Of a DNA stretch of 64,000 bases, positions 52,722 through 63,100 are shown piece by piece. Every line of letters starts with the position of its first letter. Position 1 is the first letter of the stretch. This DNA is from Butyrivibrio sp. Su6. Lineage in GTDB: Bacteria; Bacillota; Clostridia; Lachnospirales; Lachnospiraceae. The notes under the pieces were generated by a model. The model worked only from the letters and a program-made list of their open reading frames with translations, did not search any database and was not told the DNA's origin. A program made the position numbers and the translations under genes. Where the stretch lies: the NCBI RefSeq assembly GCF_900108105.1, contig NZ_FNUR01000002.1:1-64000 (forward strand). The letters run 5' to 3'.

Positions 52722-53537
52722 ATGTACAAAATTGAGTGTGACACACATACTCATACATTTTATTCAAGACATGCGTATTCAACTATTGAAGAAAATGTAC
52801 GAGCAGCGAAGGAAGCGGGTATGACGCTTTTGGGCAGCACAGATCACTTCAGTGACATGCTGTTTGGGGATTACAAAGAGGTTAAGAATTATCAGTATCT
52901 CTTTTGTACCAATATGTGGCCAAGAAATTGGCAGGGGGTTACACTTTTAAGAGGTTGTGAAGCAGACATTGTTGACATGGAAGGTCACTTGTTTGGCCAC
53001 GATATTGAGGTGTTAAAATCAACTATAGGTGATACATACGACCCACCTCAGAACTTACAGAAGATGGTTTTTGACAGATGTGATTATGTCATTGCAAGTG
53101 TCCATGCCAAGAGACACACGATAGGTGAGTCTATTGCAAGGAATACCCAGATGTACATAAATGCTCTTGAGAATCCCAAGGTGTTCTTTATTGGACATAT
53201 TGGAAGGGCAGGAGTTCCCTTTGAACTTGATGAAGTTCTTTTAAGGGCAAAAGAACTCCATAAGCCGATAGAGATCAATGAACACAGTTTTTCTTTTGAA
53301 GGACATCACAAAGAGCTTTGCAGAAAGATTGCAGAGAGATGCGCAGAGCTTGGCGTCAGCATCTGTATAAACACTGATGCACATATTTCTATCGAGATAG
53401 GTCATATGGATAAAGCTGTAAATATGCTCGAAAGCATAGATTTTCCGCAGGAGCTTATAATAAACCGCTCCAGGGAAGCTTTCCTGAAAGGACTTAAAGA
53501 CAGCGGGGTATTCACTGATGTTTCGGTTGTGGGTTAA
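52722..53537 (+). CDS. PHP-domain phosphoesterase
   Basis: A 271-residue metal-dependent phosphoesterase of the PHP family (YcdX-like). Metal ligands are visible in CDTHTHTFYSRHAYST near the N-terminus, GSTDHFSD, RGCEADIV, ASVHAKRH, and NTDAHIS near the C-terminus. The substrate is not evident. TGAGGT precedes the ATG, 21 bp after galE, so it may be cotranscribed. Its 3' end overlaps the small following gene by 20 bp. Confidence 0.86.
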   Translation: MYKIECDTHTHTFYSRHAYSTIEENVRAAKEAGMTLLGSTDHFSDMLFGDYKEVKNYQYLFCTNMWPRNWQGVTLLRGCEADIVDMEGHLFGHDIEVLKSTIGDTYDPPQNLQKMVFDRCDYVIASVHAKRHTIGESIARNTQMYINALENPKVFFIGHIGRAGVPFELDEVLLRAKELHKPIEINEHSFSFEGHHKELCRKIAERCAELGVSICINTDAHISIEIGHMDKAVNMLESIDFPQELIINRSREAFLKGLKDSGVFTDVSVVG

Positions 53538-53787
53538 ACTTATAGATGACAATCACCTGATCAAAGACATGGTTGTGTGTGATGATACAGTAGACAGCAG
53601 AACACATAAAGTCATGAATTCAATAGAGAAGGCCTGCTATGAAATGGATCTTTCAAAGCCCATATGGCTTAAGCCTATAGTTAGAGATTTTCAGATTCAT
53701 GCCAAGTGCAGATTTACCAAGGATGCATTTATTGAAGATGTACCTTTTGACTATATGGAAATTCAAGTAATAGAAGAAGACTATTGA
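53518..53787 (+). CDS. Small conserved protein of unknown function
   Basis: An 89-residue protein starting inside the PHP gene (ATG 53518, 20-bp overlap, GGGG upstream) and ending before a strong terminator, which supports that it is real. It contains KVMNSIEKACYEMDLSKPIW and FIEDVPFDYMEIQVIEEDY, with no signal, membrane helix or recognised motif. The overlap suggests coupled expression with the phosphoesterase. No function can be assigned. Confidence 0.7.
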   Translation: MFRLWVKLIDDNHLIKDMVVCDDTVDSRTHKVMNSIEKACYEMDLSKPIWLKPIVRDFQIHAKCRFTKDAFIEDVPFDYMEIQVIEEDY

Positions 53788-53794
53788 GAATGAT

Positions 53795-53836
53795 TCTCAC
53801 ATGCTCTGCTGACAAGGCGGCGCATGTGAGATTTTT
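53795..53836 (+). terminator. Terminator after small protein gene
   Basis: CTCACATGC (53796-53804) pairs exactly with GCATGTGAG (53822-53830), followed by ATTTTTC. Confidence 0.85.
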
Positions 53837-53978
53837 CTTATTATTATGTGAAATTTCTTTTCAAGGGTATTGTCAAATTATAAAAAAATATTATTTTTAT
53901 ATTATAAATTGAACACAATTCCGTCACAGAATAAAACTATACTGAATTTCATAAAAAGAAAGGAAGAAGGTAATAGAG

Positions 53979-55595
53979 ATGTTTGAAGATGATAAAAGCG
54001 GACAGAACAATTCTTATGGATCTTATAGTTATGGATCTGGATACGGGCAACAAAGTACTTCTTCAAATGGATATGTAAATAATAATTATGTAAATAATCA
54101 GAATTCATATGGCGGTCAGAATTCATACGGATATGGAAATGGTCAGCAGACATATGGAACATATCAGTATAGTGGAAATAATTTTGGAAGTACACCTGAA
54201 CCACCCAAACCACCTAAAAAGAAAAACACAGCAGCAATTGTTATTGCAGCAGTTTTAATACTTGCATTGGTAGTTGGAGGTATTGGTGCAGGATATTATG
54301 CATATTCAAGACACATTTCACTTTTAGCTTCAAGTGAAAAATCTCAGGAAGTAACTGAAGATCAGACAAAAGAAGAAACACAGACTGCAGATAACTCTGA
54401 GAACACAGAAACAGAGCAGTCTACAGAGAAAAAGGTTGAAACTACAACAACCAGCGCAGCTACATCAGTAGTTGTAACAGATGTAACAGAAGTTGTTGAA
54501 GAAGTGATGCCTGCAATGGTTATCATTCATAATAACTACACAGCATCAGCAAGCTACTTTGGATACACACAGACACAGGAAGCTACAGCTTCAGGCAGTG
54601 GTATTATTGTAGGTGAGAATGATACAGAGCTTTTGATCGCAACTAACTACCATGTTGTAGAGGGTGCAGATTCCCTTGAAGTAATCTTCAATGACGACTC
54701 ATCAGTGGAGGCCGTTGTTAAGGGATCAGATTCAGATATGGACCTTGCAGTAATTGCCGTATCGATCGATGAGGTTTCATCAGACACACTTGACTCAATC
54801 AAGGTTGCAACTCTTGGAGACAGCGATTCACTTACACTTGGCGAACCTGCAATAGCAATCGGTAACGCACTTGGTTATGGCCAGTCTGTTACAACAGGTG
54901 TTATTTCAGCTATTAACAGAGAGGTTGAAACTGAAGAAGGCGTTACACATACATTTATTCAGACAGATGCAGCTATCAACCCTGGTAACTCAGGTGGAGC
55001 TCTTTTGAACATTCAGGGCGAAGTTATTGGTATCAACTCCAACAAGATTGGCGGAGATACAGTAGAAGGTATGGGATATGCTATTCCTATTTCAGTAGCA
55101 AAGCCTATCATCGATAAGCTCATGAACGAAGAGACAAAACGCAAGGTATCTGAGGAAGACAGAGGATACATTGGAATCTCAGGTGTAAGCGTTCCTTCAG
55201 AGATCCATGAAGTATATGGTATTCCTCTTGGAGTACTTGTTCACGATGTATATGAAGGCGGCGGAGCAGCCGATGCAGGTATTAAGAGTGGCGACGTTAT
55301 CATTTCCTTTGATGGAGAAGAGATCACATCAATGGATGATCTTCAGAGCAGACTTGAGTACTACGCAAAAGGCACAACTGTTTCAATTACTGTAATGAGA
55401 CAGAGCGATTCAGGCTACACAGAGGTAACTCTTGATGTAACACTTGGCGAAGCAGCCAGCACATCAAGCAGCACAGATTCTAACGCAGCAGGATCAGGTG
55501 ACAACCAGTACAATGGTCAGCAGCAGCCAGCACTTCCAGATGACAAGAATGGACAGAATGGTGGCAACAGCCAGCAGCAGGGCGGCGGACACTAA
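53979..55595 (+). CDS. HtrA/DegP-like membrane serine protease
   Basis: A 538-residue surface quality-control protease. The cytoplasmic N-terminus (1-80) is unusually rich in Gly, Tyr, Asn, Ser and Gln and low in complexity; a membrane helix (about 84-107) follows, then an acidic linker. The trypsin-like domain (about 165-375) has the triad His225 (TNYHVVEG), Asp255 (MDLAVI) and Ser338 (NPGNSGGAL). One PDZ domain (about 395-490) includes GYIGISGVS and AGIKSGDVIISFDG. The C-terminus is again low-complexity (Ser, Gly, Gln). AGAAGG precedes the ATG. It shares a bidirectional terminator with clpX. Confidence 0.93.
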   Translation: MFEDDKSGQNNSYGSYSYGSGYGQQSTSSNGYVNNNYVNNQNSYGGQNSYGYGNGQQTYGTYQYSGNNFGSTPEPPKPPKKKNTAAIVIAAVLILALVVGGIGAGYYAYSRHISLLASSEKSQEVTEDQTKEETQTADNSENTETEQSTEKKVETTTTSAATSVVVTDVTEVVEEVMPAMVIIHNNYTASASYFGYTQTQEATASGSGIIVGENDTELLIATNYHVVEGADSLEVIFNDDSSVEAVVKGSDSDMDLAVIAVSIDEVSSDTLDSIKVATLGDSDSLTLGEPAIAIGNALGYGQSVTTGVISAINREVETEEGVTHTFIQTDAAINPGNSGGALLNIQGEVIGINSNKIGGDTVEGMGYAIPISVAKPIIDKLMNEETKRKVSEEDRGYIGISGVSVPSEIHEVYGIPLGVLVHDVYEGGGAADAGIKSGDVIISFDGEEITSMDDLQSRLEYYAKGTTVSITVMRQSDSGYTEVTLDVTLGEAASTSSSTDSNAAGSGDNQYNGQQQPALPDDKNGQNGGNSQQQGGGH

Positions 55596-55602
55596 TGATA
55601 AT

Positions 55603-55650
55603 AAAAAGATGCTGTGAAAAATGATTTCATTTTTCACAGCATCTTTTTTT
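55603..55650. terminator. Bidirectional terminator, HtrA and clpX
   Basis: A near-uninterrupted 20+ bp stem (left arm from 55603, right arm to 55648) with A-tract and T-tract on its two sides serves both converging genes. Confidence 0.93.
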
Positions 55651-55655
55651 TGTCT

Positions 55656-57212
55656 TTATACTGATGTGGCCTGCTCAGTGTTAAATACAGGGAGCTTTGG
55701 CTGGATGGAATCACCGCGGATCTCTATGAGAGGAGAGGCTTTGCCATCGATGTAGTCTCTTGTGATGGTTACACGTCCAATGTTCTCATCCTTTGGAATC
55801 TCATACATGATATCAAGCATGAATTCTTCTATGATGGCACGTAGAGCTCTGGCTCCGGTATCTTTTTCAAGTGCCTTTTCTGCGATAGCTTCAAGTGCGC
55901 TGTCATCGAACTGAAGATCAACTTCATCAAGCGCAAGGAGCTTCTGATACTGCTTAAGTATCGCATTCTTAGGCTCTTTTAATATTTGGATAAGCATATC
56001 CTTTGTAAGAGCCTGAAGTGTACAGATAATAGGAAGTCTTCCAAGGAACTCAGGAATCATTCCAAATTTCTTAAGGTCTTCGACTGTAACATTAGAAAGA
56101 ATGTTAGGGTCATCTTCATATTTATCCTTAAGATCAGCATCAAAACCAATTGATGTCTGCTTATTAAGTCTCTGTGTAATGATCTCTTCAAGATCAGGGA
56201 AAGCACCGCCGCAGATAAACAGGATATTTCTGGTGTTTACTGTGGTAAGAGGAACCATGGCATTTTTGCTGCCGGCGCCTACAGGTACTTCAACGTTAGA
56301 GCCTTCAAGGAGTTTGAGCATGCCTTGCTGAACTGACTCGCCGCTTACATCTCTGGATGTGGTGTTCTTTTTCTTGGCAATCTTATCTATTTCATCGATA
56401 AAGATAATTCCATGCTCAGTCTTTTCTACATCATTGCCTGCTGCAGCAAGGAGCTTACTAACAACACTTTCTATATCATCGCCGATGTATCCTGCCTCTG
56501 TAAGTGATGTGGCATCTGCGATTGCAAGCGGCACATCAAGGAGCTTTGCAAGAGTTTTTACAAGGTAAGTTTTTCCGCTTCCTGTTGGGCCCAGTAAAAG
56601 AATGTTTGATTTCTCAATTTCAATGTCATCCATTGTGTCTGTGGCTACTCTCTTATAGTGATTGTAAACTGCTACAGACATAACCTTTTTGGCCTGATCC
56701 TGGCCGATAACATACTCATCAAGTTTAGCCTTGATCTTGTGAGGAGCAGGGATGTTTTTGATGTCAAAAGCAGGTTTTACCTTGCTCTCGCTTTTTTTCT
56801 TGATCTTCTGAGAGTTTGGTATGCCACCCATGTTAAAACCATTGTTGTTGTCCATGTTAAAGAATCCAAATCCTGGGAATCCATTCTGATTCTTGTTGAG
56901 CTCATTCATGAGATTTGGATTGTTCAAAAGATTCTGATAGTCAAACTGGCTTACAGTATCCATGGTCTTCTGCATGCAGTCATTGCAGATGCAGATGTTG
57001 TTTGGAAGATGGAACATCTTGCCAGCTTTGCTTTCAGGACGTCTGCAGACAAAGCAGACATCTTCGTATTCAGTTTTTTCTTCATTATTATTCGATGTAT
57101 TATCAGATTTATCGTCAGAGGCAGCTGAATCAGTTGTAGTATCCACAACTTCGGATTCCTCGCCGTCTTTGACTTCTCTGAAATCAAATTCGTCGTCTCT
57201 GTTATTTGTCAT
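55656..57212 (-). CDS. clpX: ClpX ATPase with extended N-terminus
   Basis: AAA+ unfoldase that feeds substrates to ClpP, 518 residues against about 420 in most bacteria. ATG 57212 has GGAG 5 nt upstream. The N-terminus is an acidic tail (1-50), then a zinc-binding domain with Cys53/Cys56 and Cys76/Cys79, then an Asn/Gly/Phe-rich linker (about 90-135). The AAA+ core has Walker A GPTGSGKT (208-215), Walker B IIFIDEID (269-276), the ClpP-docking IGF loop (355-357) and arginine motif GARALR. No clpP or tig gene is adjacent, unlike the usual tig-clpP-clpX order, so this may be a second, diverged clpX; the full genome would decide. Confidence 0.88.
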   Translation of the reverse strand: MTNNRDDEFDFREVKDGEESEVVDTTTDSAASDDKSDNTSNNNEEKTEYEDVCFVCRRPESKAGKMFHLPNNICICNDCMQKTMDTVSQFDYQNLLNNPNLMNELNKNQNGFPGFGFFNMDNNNGFNMGGIPNSQKIKKKSESKVKPAFDIKNIPAPHKIKAKLDEYVIGQDQAKKVMSVAVYNHYKRVATDTMDDIEIEKSNILLLGPTGSGKTYLVKTLAKLLDVPLAIADATSLTEAGYIGDDIESVVSKLLAAAGNDVEKTEHGIIFIDEIDKIAKKKNTTSRDVSGESVQQGMLKLLEGSNVEVPVGAGSKNAMVPLTTVNTRNILFICGGAFPDLEEIITQRLNKQTSIGFDADLKDKYEDDPNILSNVTVEDLKKFGMIPEFLGRLPIICTLQALTKDMLIQILKEPKNAILKQYQKLLALDEVDLQFDDSALEAIAEKALEKDTGARALRAIIEEFMLDIMYEIPKDENIGRVTITRDYIDGKASPLIEIRGDSIQPKLPVFNTEQATSV

Positions 57213-57325
57213 AACTACTCCAATCTTCAATATAAACTACTAAACCCATGAAGTTATTATATGCACACCGGGCGCATCCTTACAAGTTAACATTCTATTA
57301 ACAGATGATTGAGCTAATGTTTGAT

Positions 57326-58390
57326 TCAGACAGATATGTGCACTGAGCCTGTGGACTCACGAAGGATTATGTCGGTTTCTATATAGGTCTTTTTATATGG
57401 AGTATGCGGATTGGCAATTCGTGAAAGTAAAATATCTGCGGCAATATATCCCATTGAACTGCTGTGTATTTTTACTGTTGTTAAACCCGGATCAATAATT
57501 GTTGCCTCAGGTGCATTGTCAAAGCCACATACCAATACATCATCAGGTACATTTAAGCCTAGTTTTCTAAGGGCTTTAATTGTGCATATGGCAAGGAAAT
57601 CGTTGGCGCAAAAGAAAACCTCCGGCCTTTTATTTAAAGCTCTGATCTTATCAGCAAGCCAGTCAATGTCACGGTAAGGCATGGAGTCATCCTCCAAAAT
57701 ACTGTTGCCGGTTTCGATACTGATTCCGTTGTCAGTCATTGCTGAAACATATGCCTGCCATCTTTCGTAAAAAGACTGACAGTGAAATCTGTCGCCTACA
57801 AAAGAAATGTTCTTTTTTCCTTCCTGGATAAAAGAGTCTACGAGGCGATAAACGCTTGTGATATTCTCCATGTAGAGTGTGTCTGCATTTAGTGATATTT
57901 TTTGCACAAGAGGTGTGTCTACAAAAAGAATAGGAATATTTAGATCGCACAGGAATTTACTGTACTTGTCAGAAAACATTTCTATACAGAAAATACCCGC
58001 AATATTATCAGGATTTATATTGGTAGGAAGGGTTAAGTTATCAATGTCAGTATCCTTGATTATATTAATTGAAAGCTTGTACCCCAAAGAATCGATCCTG
58101 TTTTGAAATGCTTCAAGGAGCTTGTTTCCTGAGTGCGAAGCTCCGGGAAAAGCATGTGTAAGCAGTGCAATCTCTGTTTTTCCGCTATTTGCGGCAGGCA
58201 GTGACGTGGAAGGGTTGACGGCTGTGTCAACCAGATTGAACTGTTTGTATCCCATTGCTGTTGCCATCTGACATATCTTGTTTCTGGTCTCAATGGATAC
58301 GCTTCCGGAATTGTTAAGTGCTCTGGATATAGTATTTCTGGACATTCCGAGAGCATCTGCTATTTCTTGTAAAGTAACTCTTTTACTCAT
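57326..58390 (-). CDS. LacI-family repressor
   Basis: A 354-residue regulator. The N-terminal HTH reads VTLQEIADALGMSRNTISRAL with GSVSIETRNKI as hinge start; the rest is a periplasmic-binding-protein-like sugar sensor (about 70-345: VPDDVLVCGFDNAPEA, LTTVKIHSSSMGYIAADIL). TTGGGGA precedes the ATG. It diverges from the GH32-like gene, whose promoter contains a perfect 16-bp palindrome over the -35 box, so it probably represses that gene and the large protein after it until its sugar appears. The effector is unknown. Confidence 0.9.
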   Translation of the reverse strand: MSKRVTLQEIADALGMSRNTISRALNNSGSVSIETRNKICQMATAMGYKQFNLVDTAVNPSTSLPAANSGKTEIALLTHAFPGASHSGNKLLEAFQNRIDSLGYKLSINIIKDTDIDNLTLPTNINPDNIAGIFCIEMFSDKYSKFLCDLNIPILFVDTPLVQKISLNADTLYMENITSVYRLVDSFIQEGKKNISFVGDRFHCQSFYERWQAYVSAMTDNGISIETGNSILEDDSMPYRDIDWLADKIRALNKRPEVFFCANDFLAICTIKALRKLGLNVPDDVLVCGFDNAPEATIIDPGLTTVKIHSSSMGYIAADILLSRIANPHTPYKKTYIETDIILRESTGSVHISV

Positions 58391-58549
58391 AATGTATCCC
58401 CAATCAATTAAAGTCGGACCTTAAAATATCATATCTTAGCTATATGAATGTGTCAAATGCAACATTCCTGGAGAAACAAGTGTGCATATTAAACAAAAAA
58501 TAAAACGGAAAAAATGTAGTATTTTACGAAAATGTGAGGCATATGCACT

Positions 58550-58565
58550 TTTGTATTGATACAAA
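58550..58565. promoter_or_regulatory. Operator overlapping -35 box
   Basis: TTTGTAT (58550-58556) and ATACAAA (58559-58565) are exact complements around two bases and cover the TTGATA -35 element. The length and central symmetry fit a LacI-family site; the divergent repressor gene supports it. Confidence 0.65.
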
Positions 58566-58584
58566 TGAAACATAATGCTATATT
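58556..58584 (+). promoter_or_regulatory. Sigma-70-type promoter of GH32-like gene
   Basis: TTGATA (58556-58561), a 17-bp spacer and TATATT (58579-58584) form a good promoter, about 40 bp before the ATG at 58627, which has AAAGGAGG upstream. Confidence 0.75.
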
Positions 58585-58626
58585 GAATCTGTCAAAAGAT
58601 AGTGCAAAAGCACCAAAGGAGGAATT

Positions 58627-60147
58627 ATGCAACGGTTAAATACTTTGGTATTGGTTGGCATTCTCGCTGTGGCAAGTGTTGGATGTGGGGCAGAAAAAAC
58701 GAATGAAGAAGTAGTGGATACTGTGGAAACTAAAGAAGAAAACTACCTGGGGGAGAGCATAGAAGATCATGTGATTTTTCCTGCATCGGTGGAGGGCCTT
58801 GTAGGTGATACAATGCCTTTTTATGACGATGGGACATACAATGTATTCTATCTGGCTGATCAAAGGGATGGTAAACAGGGGTATCACCCCTGGGGACTTA
58901 TAAAGACTACAGATTTCTCTTCTTATGAAGACAAAGGAGTTGTCATAAATTATGGGGAATCTGTTGAAGATCAGGATATAGCGCTTGGTACCGGATCAGT
59001 TATTAAGGGGAAGGATGGCCAGTACCATGCTTTTTATACTGGACATAATGATATGTTTGAGCCAAAAGAAGCAGTCATGCATGCCGTAAGTCCAGACATG
59101 GAGAATTGGGAAAAAATTCCAGAGGATACGCTGTATGCTGGTGATAATTATGCACAAAACGATTTCAGAGACCCTTACGTATACTATGTAGAATCAGATG
59201 GCCTTTATAACATGCTGGTAGCCACAAGAAAGGACAACATAGGAGTTATAGCCAGGTTCACATCAGATGATCTAAAGAGCTGGGAAGATGCCGGCGTGTT
59301 CTTTGAAAATGACATGGGGACGGATTCGAATCTGGAATGTCCATCACTTCTTACATATAAGGGAAAATGGTATCTGGCATTTTCTGATCAGTGGCCAAAC
59401 AGGCTGGTGCATTACAGAATAGCGGACAGTATCGATGGACCATTTACAATTCCTGATCAGGATATTTTTGACTGTAATGGATTTTACGCCGGCCGAATGG
59501 AGACAGATGGGGATAATCTCTATGTCGTAGGCTGGAATGGAACAAAAAAGAAGCACGCAGACTCAGAGGACTATGACTGGGGCGGAAATATGGTCACACA
59601 TCTTTTGAGACAGAATGAAGATGGCAGCCTTTTTCCTGTATTAAATCCAAAAGTCGAGGAGCTCTTTTCTAATGAACTGGCAGTAGAGCCGTTAAAAATG
59701 ACAGAAACTACATCGGCTGAAGAGGGCAGTATCTCTTTTGCAGGAGATCAGTATGAGATGGCAGGGTTCAAGGACCTTCTGGGGAGTTATCTCATAAAGA
59801 CAACCATAAAGGAATTCGATAAGGACGGCATGTTTGGTTTTTGCTTCAACACCAATGATGAAAATGTGGGGAGATTGAACATCATATTTAATGGGGCAAC
59901 AAACAGAATTGAGTTTTACAACGGCGAAAACATCATGGAGAGAAAGGCACAGTCCTATGTCGATTTCGATATTTCAGGATCGGATCAGCTTGATGTCTCC
60001 ATGCTGGTTTCAGATGGTGTTGTCTGCATGTATGTCAATGAGAAAATGGCTTTCACAACAAGGATGTATATGTCGCAGGGATCAGACTGGGGAGTGTTTG
60101 GTGTTGGAACAAAAGTAAAATTCGACAACATTAGAGCATATAAGTAG
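58627..60147 (+). CDS. GH32-like lipoprotein
   Basis: A 506-residue surface lipoprotein (lipobox SVGC, Cys20) of the GH32/GH43 five-bladed propeller superfamily. GH32 landmarks RDP (Arg181-Pro183, FRDPYVYY) and EC (Glu237-Cys238, NLECPSLL) are present, but the classic WMNDPNG nucleophile block is replaced by GLVGDTMPF, where Asp61 is the only candidate nucleophile. Residues about 365-506 form a C-terminal beta-sandwich as in GH32. Fructan hydrolysis is the family expectation; the altered first block makes another beta-fructoside or furanoside possible. It is first in a likely two-gene operon with the repeat protein, under the divergent LacI regulator. Confidence 0.75.
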   Translation: MQRLNTLVLVGILAVASVGCGAEKTNEEVVDTVETKEENYLGESIEDHVIFPASVEGLVGDTMPFYDDGTYNVFYLADQRDGKQGYHPWGLIKTTDFSSYEDKGVVINYGESVEDQDIALGTGSVIKGKDGQYHAFYTGHNDMFEPKEAVMHAVSPDMENWEKIPEDTLYAGDNYAQNDFRDPYVYYVESDGLYNMLVATRKDNIGVIARFTSDDLKSWEDAGVFFENDMGTDSNLECPSLLTYKGKWYLAFSDQWPNRLVHYRIADSIDGPFTIPDQDIFDCNGFYAGRMETDGDNLYVVGWNGTKKKHADSEDYDWGGNMVTHLLRQNEDGSLFPVLNPKVEELFSNELAVEPLKMTETTSAEEGSISFAGDQYEMAGFKDLLGSYLIKTTIKEFDKDGMFGFCFNTNDENVGRLNIIFNGATNRIEFYNGENIMERKAQSYVDFDISGSDQLDVSMLVSDGVVCMYVNEKMAFTTRMYMSQGSDWGVFGVGTKVKFDNIRAYK

Positions 60148-60169
60148 AACTGCTTTTGGGAGGAAGCAT

Positions 60170-63100
60170 ATGGGAGTGGATATAAAAAGTATTGTAGGAA
60201 TGGTAGCAAAGCATAAAATTGCAACTGTAGGAATTCTGGCTGGGGCAGCAGTTTTTGCAGGGTCTGCAACATTTATCATAGCAAAAGAGAATCCGCAGCC
60301 AATAGTGGAAGTGGTAGAGAATGAGATAATGACATTTGCAAGTAAATGGCCTTCATCTTTTACTTCTGATGCCTATTCCGAACCGGAATTTATTGATGAT
60401 GAGAATCGTACAAACAATGCATTTAACGTAGCGGACTTTGGTGAGCAGGGGACTAATGGCTGGTTTTACAGGTACGGATCATCTCAGGATCCTGCAAGGT
60501 CAAAAAGACTGGAGTCTTTTGATGGAGAAAGATATTACCAGATTGGACAAAACGGCCTTGAAGTTAAGTCCAATTTTATCCACACTGCAGGGGAGACAGC
60601 CCCCATTCTTGAATGGAGAGCAGCTAAAGCCGGTGAGATAAACATAGATCTTACTTATGTTAAAAACGTAAATAATGACAAAAACCCAATGTATCCGGAT
60701 GGAGTTACGCTCTATGTGTATAAGGGAGACGAGGCTATAGGCAGATATAAGGTTGATGCCAAGACTGATAAAGAGGAAGTTGTAGAGGAGTCATTAAAGT
60801 CTTTGCATGTGGAAGAGCTGGAGAGTCTTTATTTCGTCGTGGATCCAAACATGAACAATGCTTATGATGGCGGCTCTTTGTACATTTCAATAGCTGATGT
60901 TGATTCACAGGTTATGGGTGTCAAAAAAGATGTGACGAGGATAGATAACAATGCTTATTCTATCGATGATTTTGGCAACCAGGGAAATAATGGATGGACC
61001 TACATGTGTGGAAAAAGTGTAGGAGAGGCAAAACTTGTTTCCACTGAAAAGAATGGAGAGTATATGAATGCCACATCTCCAAATCTTTCCATTAGTCAGT
61101 TTTTTATCCACCCGGCAATAAATGATGCAGCAATGCTCTGTTGGCAGCCAGCTATTGACGGCGCTGTAGAAGTAAGGGCGACTTATACAAAGTTTGAACA
61201 AAACGATGGCAACCCTGAGTGGCCTGATGGCGTAACAGTTTCTATATATAAAAATAGTGAAAAGCTCTTTTCTCAGAAGGTGTATGCACCTAAGAAAGGG
61301 ACAAATGAGATTTCCTTCAGACAGAAGGATATAAGCGTAAGCACCGGCGACAGGCTATATTTTGTTGTAGATGCCAATCAGAATGCATCCTATGATGGAG
61401 GATGCTTTGATATATCGATACTTGACAGAACTAATGTCACCACAGAAAAAGATATTGTCATAGAAGGAGATGCTTCAAGGGAAAACTGTGCAGATGTCAA
61501 ATATGATTTCGGAAAGCAGGGGGAAAATGGCTGGTTCTATCAGGAAGGCTATGGGGATGACCCTTCTGAAGTCTATAATATGCGTACTTTCGATGAAAAA
61601 GAGTACAGATATTTTGACAGCAGCTATCTGGAAATAAAAAATGACTTTGTTAATCCCGGAAAGGGGAAGTCTGCAGTGATCAAATGGAAGGTTGCGCAGA
61701 CCGGGACAATTAAACTTAGTACTTCTTACACTAAATTGAAAAATGAGGACAAAAATCCAAACTGGCCTGATGGAACGAGAGTTACACTTTATCACAACGA
61801 CAAGGTCCTTGCCCAGGAGGAATTTGCACCGGACAGGCAGCAGGAAATTACAAAGCGAATGGATGTTGCGTCCTTAGCTGTAAAAAAAGGCGACTATATC
61901 TCAATGGTCATAAATGGAAAAGAAAACAACGCCTATGATGCAGGAAAGTACGAGTTTTCTATTTTTGATCTCACTAACGCAACTACTGAAAACGATATAT
62001 CTATAGATGACTGCGAGACAAGGCAGAACTTTGCCGATGTGAAATATGATTTTGGCGAACCTGGAAAGAATGGCTGGTTTTATCAGGAAAGCACAGGTGA
62101 TGCACCGTTTGTGGCATACAACATGCGAAGATATGAAGCTGATGACGAAAGATATATTGATTCCAGAGGACTTGAGATAAAAAGAGATTTTGTAAATCCC
62201 GGAAAAGGCAAGTCAGCAGTAATCAAGTGGAAAGTAGCACAGGACGGAAAAATCAGGATTGATGCTTCTTATACAAAGCTTAAGAATGAGGATAAAAATC
62301 CAGACTGGCCTGATGGGACGAGAGTAACGCTTTATCACAACAATACAATTCTGGCACAGCAGGAATTTGCAGCAGACAGAAATACTGAGATAACCAAAAG
62401 ACTTGATGTTGAGTCTGTGGATGTTTCAAAAGACGACTATATCACTATGGTTGTGAATGGTAAGGAAAACAATGCCTATGATGCAGGAAAATTTGAGTTT
62501 TCTATAAAGGGCTTAACTTCACTTGTGGGAAAGACCGAAGAGGACGTTGTAGCTAAAGGAAATGGCAGAACAAATAACGCATCTCTTCAGGATGATTTTG
62601 ATGACCAGGGTGATAATGGCTGGTGTTTCCAGTCAGGTTATTACTTAAAGCCTTCTTTTGCTGTGAATGTTGAACGCTTTATAAACTACGAAAAATTTGT
62701 CACACTGGACGGAATAGAGATAAAACGTGATTATATAATGCCTGCTAACAAAGGAAGATCAGCAAATGTAAAATGGGTTGCAGCCCAGGATGGAAAGATT
62801 GATATCATGGCATCTTATACAAAGCTTCTCAATGAAGACAAAAATCCTGACTGGCCCGATGGTGTGACAGTATATCTTTTCAAAAATGATGAAGAGCTGG
62901 ATAAGGAAGAGTTCAAGCCACTTACAGACGAGAAAGTCACTGAGAAGTTTTATGAAGAAGGTGTTGAGGTAAAAGAGGGAGATACTATCACTCTTTTGGT
63001 TGATGGCAGACAGAATACAGCGTATGATGGCGGCAATTTTACTTTTGTAATAGAAGATTCTGAAATAAAAACTACAAAGATGGTAAACGAAAGTGGCGTC

